From NCBI RefSeq assembly GCF_914767665.1, contig NC_059504.1:23352001-23416000 (forward strand): a DNA stretch of 64,000 bases, read 5' to 3'. Each line of letters begins with the position of its first letter. Within the stretch, counting starts at the first letter, position 1. Shown piece after piece: positions 43,375 to 57,100 of the stretch. The notes below the pieces were generated by a model. It was not told where the DNA came from. It saw only the letters and a program-made list of their open reading frames with translations, and did no database searches. The stretch is from Harmonia axyridis. Taxonomy: Eukaryota > Arthropoda > Insecta > Coleoptera > Coccinellidae. Position numbers and translations under genes: made by a program.

Positions 43375-45697
43375 TGAGTCACTGTAGAACACATGTTCAA
43401 CAATGAATATTTGATTAGTGAAATATATGGTTCTACTTCGAGTTTGACATCGATATATGTCGCCTGATGGGTCAACTAAATGATTTATTTCGAACGATTC
43501 AATTATAGACAAAAATATAGAAATGAGGAAAAACCGATAAAGGAAATCAACACTTACTTGATTGTATATCGTAGATAATTTACAATTTCGAATTCCAAGA
43601 GAGTTATTTTCAATAGTGATGACAATTGGTAACGAGAAATGAAAAGGGCATATGCATTAGCACTGCTCAATGTAAGAGAAAATGGATGGAATCACCACAC
43701 TGAAGTATCTATGCTCACAAATGATCAGAGCATGATACACAATTCTATCAAATAAGAAAACTCATTGGGAAAAACAGTGGCTTACCCAAGGGGGGATATA
43801 TCCCCTAGGAGAAAAATCCGTTATAAGTCAAAACGTTCAAAAATTTAATCCTGTAAAAATTAAATCAACTCTACAAGCGATTATATCGAAGGGTTAATGA
43901 GATCCTGAAGTAAAAGCTCCTAATTACTCTATTAAATCGATAGTAATTTCTCTAATTTTTTTAGGATCCTGAAGTAAATAAATAACATCCATTTTGTTTT
44001 GTTTTAGCCCACGGTTCTATCCAATTCATGACTTATTAGAGTAAACTAGAATATGAGAAATTTTTGTCATCTAACCATCATGAGAAATTAAGAACATTTA
44101 GAAGTATCAATGCAGTTGATATTTATAGCGGGAAAGATATCTATGCATCTTATACGAGAAACTAATAATTTTGGATCATTATAAATTTCATATAGGTACA
44201 GGGTGTCCCGGGAGTAACTGCACATACTACTATCAGAGGTAGAGTAGTACTAGGGAAGTACGGATTGACTATTAAAAATTAATTTCTGCCTTTCCTCGTA
44301 AAGCTCCAGGGTGAGTTTTCATATTCATGGAAATAACGAAACCATCATCAGAACCAAACTATTCACATAAACAACACTGAGATATCTCTTGACTGAATAT
44401 AAAACGTGAAATTATTCCTAAAAAATTGTCTAAATAATCAGGAACTGCAATGAACTGATTTAATAATGCAACAACAAAATGAAAAACACAGAAACATAGT
44501 AAAAAGTATAAAAAATAATAAAGAGAACAAATTAATTCCTCATATAGAAATGCAGTCAATTTGATTTCAAGAGTTGTTTGAAATGAAAACCATTTGCTTG
44601 TACACATTTCTCTTGTCTAATTCTTGGATTGGATATAGCCTTTCGAATCATATCGCCATTATTTCTCACAGGGTAGAAGGTATTGTAAGTGCCTTTGCAA
44701 CATACAAAGGAAATTTGGAACAACGTTTAGGACCTGTATGCAAATTAACACCGATGACAAAAGTATCAGCACAATTAGCTGTAGGAGAAAACATATCACC
44801 AGAAATTTGTGTATACATGTCAACTGCGTTATCGGTAATGAAAATGACTTGCCAACTAGTACAAAGCCACAAAGCAATATTTTTATGCAACAGGATGATT
44901 TTTCTGTCGAAACAATAAACACTGTCAAGAATGCCAATAAAACAAATTTAGGTGAAGAACATTCTGCAGCTGTAACAGAACTACAGAACATTTTGAACGC
45001 AGTAGTGAAAGAGGATCCAAAAATAAAACGGTTGATATGGTTAATGCCATGAAAAAATCAATAAAACTTTAAACATATTTATGACACAAATTCAATTCAA
45101 TTTTATTCATGTTTCAAAAAATATCTCACCAAAAAGAACATTTCTGTTCAGCTAACATCAGTGAACCGAAGAAGAATCAGATGTGCTTTATCATGCGGCG
45201 TAAAACACATTCAAGCTGTTAAAAAATCCAACAAAGAAATGCCAAACAATCCTTAAAGGCAAAAATCTTAAAACAATATATTGATCTTGATAAACCAAAT
45301 TCAAAATCACATGGAAATGCACACTAGGATTATACTTTAGTGAATTTTGCATTTAATGTAGTTTTTTGTATTTTAGTGTAGTTCCATAAACTGTTTTTAC
45401 TGTACTTACTATACTATGTTATTTTTATGTGTACATATTAGTATTATTAACTATATGTTATTTTTTTGTATTTTAGTAGTTAGTATTTTTGGCGATAGTA
45501 TATTATCGTTATTTTTATGAACGAAAACTGCAAAAGAAAGCAAATTTGAACGTGGTTGGGACTCCAACGAGGTAAACAATATCTCGAGAATGGTAGTGTA
45601 TCAATAATACAACAGCTACTACCTCTGAACACTTGCCAGTGCTGAGTCGTGGTAAGATATATCTGAGTAGAGAGAGCATTAGTTCAGTCATTCTGAG
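43375..45697. other. Intergenic, no gene identified
   Basis: Frames at 44574-45052 (up to 114 codons) show no known domain and overlap on both strands. An ACAGGGTGTCCCGGGAGTAA string at 44199-44218 resembles ends of insect interspersed repeats. Old transposon debris is likely, but I cannot name it. Confidence 0.4.
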
Positions 45698-46141
45698 CTG
45701 TTAGAAACGAATGAAACCATTACTGAGGAACGAGATCAATTGATGCGATTGAGCCGAGCACTACAAAAACCGGCCACAAAACGAGCAGAGGCATGATAAA
45801 TTTATTCTACTTCATGACAATATTCGACCTCACGTTGCTAAACCCGTTAAAACCTATCTAGAAACGCTCAAATGGGACGTCCTACTCCACCCGCCGTATT
45901 CTTCAGATATTGCGCCATTAGATTATTAATTTTTCCGGTCGATGGCACATGATCTGGATCATTAGCAGTTCCACTCATATATGAAGACATCAAAAAATGG
46001 CTTGATTCGTGGATGGCCTCAACAGATGAAAACTTTTTCCGTAATGGTATTTGAGCTGTACCAGAAAGATGGGAAAAAATAGTAGCTAACAATGGGCAAT
46101 ACTTTGAATTCATTTGTAACCATAAAGTTTCATTTTCGTGA
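45698..46141 (+). pseudogene. Mariner transposase C-terminal relic
   Basis: Reads LLETNETITEERDQLMRLSR in one frame; after a stop (about 45797) comes KFILLHDNIRPHVAKPVKTY (the HDNARPH motif of mariner), HPPYSSDIAPLDY and, after another stop, FFRSMAHDL, YEDIKKWLDSW, and VPERWEKIVANNGQYFE. The segments and spacing match the second half of mariner (D,D34D) transposases. Three or more in-frame stops; no terminal repeats located. Confidence 0.9.
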
Positions 46142-47306
46142 AAAAAACACAGGAACATAGTTGCTCACCTTTATAAACAACAGAATATGTAGTTCTACTA
46201 GCAAATGGTACTTTTTTATTGGATGAATCAGTTAGGATATTCGAAGTGCTCAAGTTTGTAGAGTTGAAAAGGCGGATAAATTAGTGTTTGATTTACACAT
46301 TACTATTTCATCTCCCGGTAGGATATGTGAAGGTGATTCTTTAACATTGTTTACAGATGAAGTGATATTGATTTCTTTCTTCAGATTTCCGGCTTCATCG
46401 TTCTTATCGATGATAAGGGTAGCTTCATGGAAAGAGATTTTATATTTTAGTAGGGAATTGTTCAGAATCAATGAGTTCTTTGCTTATAATTCAAAAATTA
46501 CTCTAATTAAAAGTTTTTGATGTGATAATTCATGAGTAATACTCCCTCTGATAGTATTTGACACTGGGGTTATTTCACAGGTATTAGGCCTGCGATAACT
46601 TAGTCATAATATTTTTTTTTATTCTGTTAGCACAACCAGAATGATAAACTATGGTACCAATTTTGCACTTAACAATGTTTTCAATTATAATTTAGATCAT
46701 CAAATAGATAAAATCATATACAGATACTGCATTCAAGAATCGCTATCTGCAGAGAATTCCTAATTTCAATTTTTTGACTCGACGACATGTTCGTGAATTA
46801 TTCTTCTTGAACATTTTATGTTTCTCGTTACACCATCAACGGCAATATTTCCGGATCCCCTATTCAGATTTTGCCCATTAATGAAATTAACTGAGGTATT
46901 CAAAATAGGTATCTATACTGCGAATTTCAAGTTTTTAGGTCCTTTTGTTTGAAAATTATACAGAGATGCACAGAATCGAAGACGGATTCGTTATCAGTGA
47001 ATCAAACAGTGTCGCTTGAAAACATTCCCATCTCAAAATTCGAAAATTACGGAGATTTTGACGGAATGATATTGAACTCAATAATTAAAGATGATTATGA
47101 ACTTATTCGTTTCATATAAAGTTTATAATGATAAACATTTGTGAAAATTTAGCCATGAAAAGGCACAGCATCATCGTGAATACTGTGAAAGAAAAACAAA
47201 TATTATTACAAATTTTTTATTCAATTCATCAATATAGCAAATAATTTCGCTTCACATATTTGAAAAAATCTAAGACAAAAAAGTTTTTCTTTAAAAAACT
47301 TGAAAT
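46142..47306. other. Intergenic, 3' side of noisette
   Basis: AT-rich with no supported gene. Confidence 0.4.
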
Positions 47307-49657
47307 TTATAGAAGTCCTTGTCTTTTCAGATCCTCATACGTTTTTCTATTTACAACATTACCTTGCGAATCTTCATATTCCTCCTCCGTTTCTGGTTGC
47401 CAACGTTCATTTTGCTTCTGTACTTTCAACTTGTCCCAAAGGGCCAAAGCATCTTCTATTTGGGTAACGTTAGCAAAATGCGCAGTATTAGGAATGCCTA
47501 AGCATCTCATTCCATGAGCATGTCTCCATTCTGCGAAATGCCTCTGGAATGCTTTAGGGCCCTAAATAATATCATTAACATTAATTAAATTCGTGATTGA
47601 CTTTGATGGTAAATCATTCAGAAACCACTCATGAATCTCAAAAAAGATTTCCCTTGGGGTTTCAATACAGAAGGGTAATATCATTCAGTGATTATGGTTA
47701 AGTAAACACTCGGACAATAATAAGTATATGATTGATAAAAAAATTGGAGGACCAATTTTGTCACTTGTATCATAATAAATATGAATTAAATATTTCTTTT
47801 TTTTTAATAAGAAATCCAAATTGTTAATTTTTAGGTTTTCTTGCACTCTATAATAATCAATCAATCAATCAATGTTATTTATTTTACATACTTTTCACTT
47901 GAGTGTTTAAACTGGTAAAGTGCCCTAAGCAATGGATTGTTTTTCTTCAATGTTTCATAATGTTAAATCGTAGAAAATTATTAAATTCTTCAATTGATTA
48001 CAGTTACATTAACATTTTATATGATGGCATTATTGTTTATTCTCTGTCAATTCTCAGGTGGAGATATGAAATTGTATGTTAGTATTGCCAACCCATATAA
48101 TTTAATGCAAGTCACTGATGGATATAAATGAACCAAATCATCGAATTGAATCAATCAAGAAAATATGCCAACACTTGTACAGAAGGCCCATTCTTATACT
48201 AGTACATTCGATTTTGCACTTATATTAGAATGACAGTACCCTCTGCACTAGTATTAGAAATAGCTTCAGCAAATTTCAAAATTTGAACTGTTATCTTCAC
48301 ATTCTAAAGCATTTTGATACATATTCAAGGAAACTCACCTTATAAACATAATTTCCACATATTTCACAATTATAACTTATGTTCAGTCCATGTAATTTAT
48401 ACAGCCAGTATGGTATAGGTTTACCATCCCATCCTAGAGGAAGATTCTTCGGATTATAAGGAACATCATCATCTGCTTCATCGGGACTATCATCTTCACT
48501 TTCCTCATTTTCACTATCATCTCTTTCACCATCAGTTCTAGCTTGTTTTCTTTGTACATTTTCTTTGGTAGCTGACCTTTGAGATGACACTAATTCAGCC
48601 AAACGGTAAATTTGTGCTTCTAGATAAGCCAAATCTTTATATCTCGCCTGTTCTTTTTCCTTACTAGCTTTTCCTGCTTTGTTTTTCGTCATAAGAGCTG
48701 GATCAAGGGAACCTTTTCCTTTTGTAGAGAACAATCTTTGAGCTCTTTCTTCTAAAGTACCTAAAATAAATAACTAATTTAATGTATGAACAACAATAAC
48801 TAACTAATATCTTGTTGAGAAATGAACCAACCTCCACATTTTAATCCTAATGCCATCAGCGCAGATTTCAGCCTATCTAAACCAAGGGAAGCTAATTCTT
48901 CCCAGCTAGAAAAGGCTGATAAATCCAGATGTGCACCCATATTGGCCAACACTGATCCTGTTTCTTTTGGCCACCCAGGAAAATTTCCGGAATCCCATTC
49001 CTTCATTACCATTTCTGCCTCTGCTTCAATAATCTCTCCAAGGTTCATCAATGGCTTTATTCTTTGCACAAACCAAGTAAGATATTCAATCAAGTTAAGA
49101 AGATACTTTCTATACTCTCCTGTTTTACGTTCTTTTGGAATATCATACAACTGATCAAATGTAGCTAGGTAAGTAATGTAATCCACTTTTTCAATTCCCT
49201 TCAAATTGATATACTTCTCATAACATTCATGTAAATCTAAATACTTTCCATAACCTTCTTCATCAGTGAATTCAACCATATTGGCCATTTCCTCCGAAGG
49301 ATTTTCTCTAGCCTTAGCCAATTCATCAAATTCAACCGACATAGGAATACTTATTTCATTAGGATGTTTTCTGTAAAAGTCTTTAATTTGTTTAAGACGA
49401 TTATAAAATTCCTGGAATGCGTTTGGTCCTGTCAATGCAGCCACTTCAGCTTTTCTTTGACCATCTCTATCTTCATAAAGATCAATTAAACGTTCTGTAG
49501 ATGTTAAATACTTATCAAGTAAATATTTTTGTCGATGATCGGAATTGATTACTTCTCGATAAGTTGCTTTTTTATGCAACATCTCCTTAACCATTGCATC
49601 AACCAGTCTCTCCTTTTCCTCATGGTATCTACGTTGCTGTTCTAATATCGTTTCCAT
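47307..49657 (-). CDS. noi: Splicing factor 3A subunit 3 (SF3a60; noisette)
   Basis: SF3A3 is part of the SF3A complex of the U2 snRNP and helps the U2 snRNP engage the branch site. Three exons, 49657-48832, 48760-48339 and 47561-47307, join in phase (1, 0) to 500 residues; human SF3A3 has 501. The N-terminus METILEQQRRYHEEKERL is the conserved start. The middle contains YGKYLDLHECYEKYINL and LPKER-like IPKERKTGEYRKYL. An acidic stretch (SENEESEDDSPDEADDD) precedes PLGWDGKPIPYWLYKLHGL. A matrin-type C2H2 finger, C407-x2-C410 with H424/H430/H432, spans the last exon junction. The C-terminus RKTYEDLKRQGLL is invariant in the family. All splice sites are GT-AG, and the gene looks intact. Divergent from the ZAD-ZNF gene. 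Confidence 0.97.
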
Positions 49658-51105
49658 ACTGGAAATCGTAATTAAATCACTAAAATAGTAAAATTACTAT
49701 TTCAACTTTCTAACCTTAGAAATTCTAATTGTCAGTTACACAAACATTTGTTTTGTAGACTAATCAACTACTTGAATTCTATGGTGAAACTATCCATAGA
49801 CCTATATAATATATAAATATGATACAAAAAAAAATCATTATTATAAATAAATATTATATATTATTATTGTATATTATTTATTATTATTGTATAAGCAAAG
49901 ACTAGTAGTCTGTGATATAAGTATCGTGTTCGGACGATTCAAGAGTAGGCTGCGCCCTCTTCAGCATTTGTTTTCAAATGTAGGGAAGATCATTATTGTA
50001 AACAGAAGAATTAAGAATTTCGTGGTTATTTGTGATATTTATTCAGGAAAAAATATGATGAAGAATGAAATAGTTTTCTTCTCCGTTCAACTCAATATAT
50101 ACGATAATTAAAAGGGGCAAGCCTCTGACGTGACGTGGTGAATTGTAAACCTTTAATTAAGAAGAATGATGATTATGAATGGGAAAGAAAACATAAATAC
50201 TTTTACCCCTTTGAAATTATTCTCATATATACAGGGTGTTCGAAAACAAAGATATAGACCAAAGCATCATTTTTTCATCGTAACAACCTGTATATGAATT
50301 CGAAAAGGTAATCGCATGCTCAAGTAATGATGAGTTTCATCCCCAATAATAGAATAATTTGCATCTTCCTAAGGTACAAGTGTTAGGAGATTCTCAATTC
50401 CATGACTGATAATACAATATTCACGAAATTAGTCCAACGTTTAAGAAATCCTATTTTAATAAACTTCATATAATATTTTACGAAGTATGTTTCAACAGGA
50501 TGAATAAGCATTATTACTATCATCAATATATTTTCCCCTGGTCTGAGTAAGAAGCATAAAGGGCGCCCTGAACATTCACATTACAGGACGGTTTCCTATA
50601 CCCTTTTTATCTTCATATTGAAAAATATTTATCAACATGAATAGCTGCATCAATATCCACTTCCTATAAAATACAATTACCTATATTCCCTGAAAATATT
50701 TTGTTGAGGTTTTATTTTTCCCAATTTTTAACTACGCCTATGGTTCCTATGGTGTTTGTTTGTTTTGTAAACATAGCATTTATTATGACGACAAAAGACA
50801 AAACATTATATGCTTTGAATATAGAGTTGCTATATATCTTAGAACATTAATAATATCTATATTCTAAGCTGTTTATGGTCTGGCTATCCGCTAATAAAAG
50901 CACAGATTACTATAAAAGGATAGGTTTTTTCATGATGAATGAACATAGAATTGCTATTCTAGTATTCTATGTTCTAATATTCAATGTCATTCGTGCTTTT
51001 GTGTTGTTTGTATGTGCGTACGCCATTTTATAGTTACAAATTCGACTTACGTACTCTGATTTTAGACGTGACGACGTGAGTGTTTTCCTACACGGAAAAG
51101 AGGAC
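49658..51105. other. Divergent spacer between noisette and the ZAD-ZNF gene
   Basis: Both promoters lie here. Near 50233 an ACAGGGTGTTCGAAAAC string suggests a repeat end. Small inverted repeats CTTAGAACATTAAT...ATTCTAAGC (50838-50870) and ACATAGAATTGC...ATTCTATGTT (50942-50973) lie 130-260 bp before the ZAD-ZNF start. The 74-codon frame at 49887 has no domain. Confidence 0.4.
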
Positions 51106-54100
51106 ATGGATATAACAGCTTATCTTAGAACTCCCCTTCAATTGGATAAGATTTGTAGAACTTGTCTTTCTGTAAAGGGAGATATGCGACCATTGTTTGG
51201 GGCTTGTTTGGATGAAATGCTTTCTTCTTTTGCTTCGATAGAGGTAAAAATTGATTTGTTCAGTTGTCCTCTTGAATGAATTGGAGAAAGGGGGATCTTG
51301 GTTTTAGCTACTGAATTTCATAATCTGGTTCAAATTTTGAAAAGAAAATATCTACAATTTCTTTAATAAAATCTATCAATCTACCAAATTATCCTGTTTT
51401 GATATACATCATTATTATTCAGATTGAATTGATTGATAGAAGGATTTGTAATCAGATTGTAATTGGGAATCCATATTATTGATTTATGCTGGGACCTATT
51501 GTATTAAACTTCTTGTCATTTAGTCAAATTTTCGAAGTGACGGATATGCTTTGAGCAATACTAGGGCCTGTGAAGAATATTGAAAAATGAAAAGTCAAGC
51601 TAAATTTATAAAGTAGTTGAACACTACTTTATAAATTTAGCTTGACTTTTCATTTTTCAATATTCTTCATGCAATGTAATTGATTTGAAAAATGAGAAGT
51701 TGGAAACATGCCCCTGGAAATAACATAATAATAATGAAGCTTTATTTATTTCTGATTCCTAAGTCAGTTTTTAGAACTGGTAACAGAGCCTTCAAGAAAA
51801 TTAAACAATTTTTCCAGATGAATAAGCATTAATAAATGGACTTAGCACATTTGAAATAACAAAAAATGGAATATGATAAAAAACAAAAACATTAATTTAA
51901 ATGAACTTGAGTTTAAGGCACATCCTCTTAATATTTTTCCCACTTGTGCTTATGATATGGTGTTTAATGTGAGAACGATGATATATAATGGATTATTCGG
52001 ATATCTTGCTTTTCTGTAAAAATCTGCTCTCAGATGTTGCCTGCAAATTTTAAAATAATAGAGGCAGGCACTGACCTGATTCAATTCTACAGTTGATTTA
52101 AAGACATTATTTCTGATGTTATATACCAAGTTTACCTACTATAACATTTTCAAAAATCAAAATTTATTCAATACGTTGATATAATTTATCACATATTTCT
52201 TTTGTCAGCGTATAATAATCATGTCCGAAGATAGATTATGTATGACCTTATTTTGTACTCTTTGCATGTTGGTCCTCGATGCATTTCCCCAGCAGAGGAA
52301 TAATGAATGAATGTTACGAAGTGATTCAAACAATTAGTTAGTTTTAAGTTTTACCTCTTCGATTGCCAAGGCCATTAGTCGGTCACACAATTATTTTGTT
52401 TGATTGACAATATACTTATCCTACAGATACATGCATTATATCATAACTGGATATATCTAAAGGAAGAAAAATTACTAAGTATATTTAATTATAGGTAAAG
52501 CAAGAAGATGATTTACCCCATCTTATTTGTGTTCAATGTGTATTACAGTGTAGTAGAGCTTACACTTTCAAGCAGTTGTGTGAGAAATCTGACACTTTAT
52601 TGCGTCAGTACATGTCGCCAGAATTTCAGGTATACATTTAGAATATATAACGATAAAATTCACTTCAATATTGAAAAAAATACTTCATAAAATGTACATA
52701 CATTTTATATTTTTAGGCACAGTTAGCTGAAAATTTAACTCTGGAAGTTTCCAAGGATGATATCAAACCATCTGAACCAATACAAGAAGTACAACATGAT
52801 CAAGACTTACAAAGTTCACAAGAAATAGAGCAAACACAACAAATAAATTTTTCTGCTGATGATATTTCCAATGTTATTATTGATGATGGTATTTCCACAA
52901 ATTTTGTAGCCTATAATGAAGAAGATGGAATTATTCAGGTATAATTTCTACATATTGTGTAGTTATGAAGTTGGATTTTTTTTTGAAAAAATCAGTCTTC
53001 ATTTTAAGAAATATCTTCATTGTTTTTTTTTCTCATTATTTGAATATGATTATTAATTAAACGTGGATCTCAAAAAGTGAAAAAGTCCCCCCAGAAACTT
53101 TGTATATTTGGGAATAAAACAATGTGAATATCCCAGATGAAAACATTGATCATCACCAAAAATTTAATTTTTGTGAGCAGAGAGGTCACATGCGTCAAAT
53201 TTCCTTTTTGGTCCCTTAGTAGGGTTTTTTCTCTCGATTAATTAATTTCTTCAGCGTATTTAGATCATTTTCAAATATACTGGACCGTAAAATTTACCTA
53301 AAGGAAAAAAATGGGTTGAATTCAACTTTGAGTAACTTACCGGCGTGAACCTAACCTAAACCCACTAGCAGACACTTTCCAGTAGACCGTTTTACGAGAA
53401 CACCCGAACGCGGTCACCAGTGGCGCACTGACGAAAGCCAAAATTTATATTGAAAAGACCGCATAGATAAGTAGATAAAAGACTGTTACAGCATGCAATA
53501 GAGGACATGGAGATTTCGAAGTTGACTATTTCGAAGCGAAACAATGGAATGCATTACAGAAAAGTTAATTATCGAATTTATTTCTGGGAATTCAAGAAGT
53601 TTTCATTCCTGAATATCTATATTTCATATTAGGCATGTGAAGTCGTTATACCGATGTGATTGACCACAAAAAAATCGGCTAGTCGCAAAGGGATGCAGGG
53701 GACGACTTTCCATCCCCTATATTTCAAAATTTTATAACTGGGAAATCATTCTCCTGAGTATAACCATATTTGTCATGCGGAATCGTTATTCTTATGTGAT
53801 TAACCATAAAAAATCAGCGACTCGCATGGATGATTTTTCATCCCTTATATTCCAAAATTGTATTATTCGGAAACCTTTTCGGGAGCATAACTATATTTGG
53901 CATGTGAAATCGTCATTCCGATGTGATCGCCGAGCACAAGAAAAATCAGCGACTGTGAGCTATGAATTTTTGAGATTTGAGGGATGAAAAATCAATTCCA
54001 GTATCTCTTTGCGAGTCGATTTTTTTGTGCGTAATCACATCGGAATGACGATTTCACATGGCTAATATGGGTAGGCTCCGGAGAACGATTTTCGAGTCAT

Positions 54101-57100
54101 AAAATTTCGAAATATAGGAGATGGAAAATCACCCACTGCATCCCTTTGCGAGTTGCTAATTTTTTTTTGTGTTCAATCACATCGGTTTAAATACAGAAAT
54201 ACAAGATTCTAATTTCACCGAAAATATTCTCAACTTTTTCAAATTGAATCTTGTATTTTATTGTATACTCACAGGTATTTTTTTCTCAATTTATATTATC
54301 ATTTGGTATACATTTCCTAAGCTATCTTGGGTACGGTAGAGCGGTGTGACTTTGCCAACGGAGGTGACTTTGCCGAACTGCCTAATATTTCAGTTTCACT
54401 TTGTTTCCGTAAAGTTGGCAACATCTTACAGAAATCACGAATCAACCACACTATATACCCGCACCTCATGCTGCAACCGTCGCAGTCTTCTGGCGTACTT
54501 TGAATGGTGTGCTACGGTATGTTTTGTGAGCGGGTAATTTTTTATCGTGGGTAGATATGTGAAATACTAGGGGTTGTGCAGAAAATATGGCGAACGGTAC
54601 ATCGAAATATATTAAGCAGCTTACTTTACATTCATTAAACGTCACGTTAATAAAAAAAAGAAAACATTTGGTCGAGAGGATTTCGACATTTCGGGTAATT
54701 TTTCTATTGTGGCTCTTTGGCCGAGAGACATTGCCATATACCAAATTTGTTTCACCTGTTTCATTTTGAAGCACAATTAGGGTCGTCGATACAAAAAGAA
54801 GTTACAATTCTTGAAATATCAAATTTTGTTATCGAAACATCGAATTTTAGTTTCTTTCTGTGGTTTCCGTAAGTCACAGACTACCACTTTGGTTTTTCTC
54901 ATTTAAAGTCCCTCGATAACTCTCAAAGTATTAATTAGTATAGGGTTTGATTAAATAACCCCGACTTTGTATATAGAATCCACTGTAATAATAAAGTATA
55001 GGTTCTAATCTTAAGTTTTGATGAATTTGATTTGTCCAAGTTCATAATCTTCTGAAAAACATTTTTCGTCCAAAACGCGAACAGTCTTATAATACAAAAT
55101 GCAGAATTGTAAAAGAAAAAAAAAATTGAAATTTTTTTGCCGAAATATTAAAAAAAAATGTTAGTCCTCATCGCCACCATTTTTTTCATAAGAATCCCAT
55201 TAACTCATGAACCGTTGAGTGTTTACCCAAGATATGGCATATAGCTGGAATTGTCATCTGAAACGTTATCCAATGATGCAATAATATACTGAGTGTGCCA
55301 TTTGAAATAAGGAAGTAGTAATCCGTTTCGGATATAACCGGAAGCCGAGCCGGAAGCTGAAGAGATCTGAAAATATTTTAGGGAGAGAGATCATTGTCTC
55401 AAATACCAACATGCAAATTTTCAGCACAAAATTGTTAACAGTTTTCCATAAACTCCTAATAGGTCATCGCGGTAAATCATCCTGTTTGCGTGCATTCAAC
55501 TTAAATTTGGCATAGATATTCCAATTCAAAGTTTTCATTATGAGATATGCTCATTTTGATATCTCAATACAAATCCACAGGGTGATATTTTTTCTGGAAC
55601 AGTGTCCGCTTCTTTCCTCTAGACCAGCCATACTCAACCTTTTTGCACCTCGGGCCGCATAATTGCTACTGTTCATTCTTGCGGGCCGCAGTAATTTACC
55701 TAGTTGTAAAACTAGCTTTAGTCCGCGCGGTTTTCATTTATCGCGCATAATCAAAACTTTTTTTTTAAATCGGTTACAAAGTAGCCTTAGTCCTACTAGT
55801 TCCTGTCTGTGAACCAAATTTTATCAAAATCGATTCAGTGGTTTATGCGTCAAAGCGTAACAGACAGGCAGATTACGTTTTTCGCATTTGTAATATTAGT
55901 AGGGAAGTGCGAAAATAAAAATATACGGGGTGTTAGGGAAACGCTCCCAACAACGAAAACTATTGACGATTTTGAGAAAATTGGAATAATTTTATTTTGG
56001 TAGGTACCATGATTTCTGAACTCTTTTATTAGCATAATTCACGCAATAATGCTAATAAGAGGTTTTAAAAATCATGGTACTGACCAAAAAAAAAATTAAC
56101 CCAATAATATGACAATTTAACTGTATAATCAGCTAAAAAAACGCACCTAAGAATCCATAGAAACGAAAACTACAAGAGCAAAAAAGTGAGATAAGGCAAT
56201 TTCGTTAAGAAGATTAAGTATAGTATGTACATAAAGAATCCATTGTTTATATTATGGATATAGTGTTCTGTGTGTACGCAATAAGGGAGAAACCAAAGTA
56301 AATGAGTAAATATTGATACCGTTATTTTTGCGTAATTTCGAAACTTTATTTGTGATACTATTGTGAAAATTGTAATACTGGACTAGACCGTTGCTCGGGC
56401 CGCATAAAAAGGGGCAAAGGGCCGCTCGTTGAGTATGGCTGCTCTAGACTCTAGAGCTTTTTTGGTGCACCAATGGTATTTTAGAAAAATGTAAAAAGAA
56501 ACTTTGGTCCAGTACTAAACTTTTTGGTTTCTTGTGGTTTTTTCGTATCTGCTAGCGATTTCAAGAAAAAAAAATCAACCAATTCTCTAGTAATTATTAG
56601 GAAAATACAAATTATTATAACGATCCAGTTAGTAAGCCATGATGAATTAATTAATTATAAGTTTCGATAATCTTCGACCCAATCTGTAGTGAAGATTACT
56701 AAAGATTCGATAAACTGGTATAATCATAAAAAATCAGACTACAAGGACTGTACCTCGAAAACAAAGCGCATTAAATAACATGGCTTTGATTAGAAGTTAT
56801 CCTAGTATCCTAGAGGGGTTTGATTATTTATCCCACTTGAAAGAAAATCTGGCGCTCCAATCGGTTAAGGATGTCTTTCAACGTTCTAGTGATATAAATA
56901 AATGAATTAAAGTACGAACTCTAGAATGTAATTGCCATTGTTCATGATGGAGTCAACCATTTTTTCATAAATGTTTTTTAGGTCATTGCTACTGACACTG
57001 GAGATATACAACAAGGGCAGGTGCAAGTAGAATTCAAAAAAGAAGATTTAAATATTGAGTCCAAACCAAAATTGAAGTATCCTTGTACAAAATGTTCTGA

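Noticed and set aside
44574..45052. Frames of 104-114 codons on both strands
   Set aside because: Frames overlap in both directions, no domain recognised, surrounded by repeat debris.
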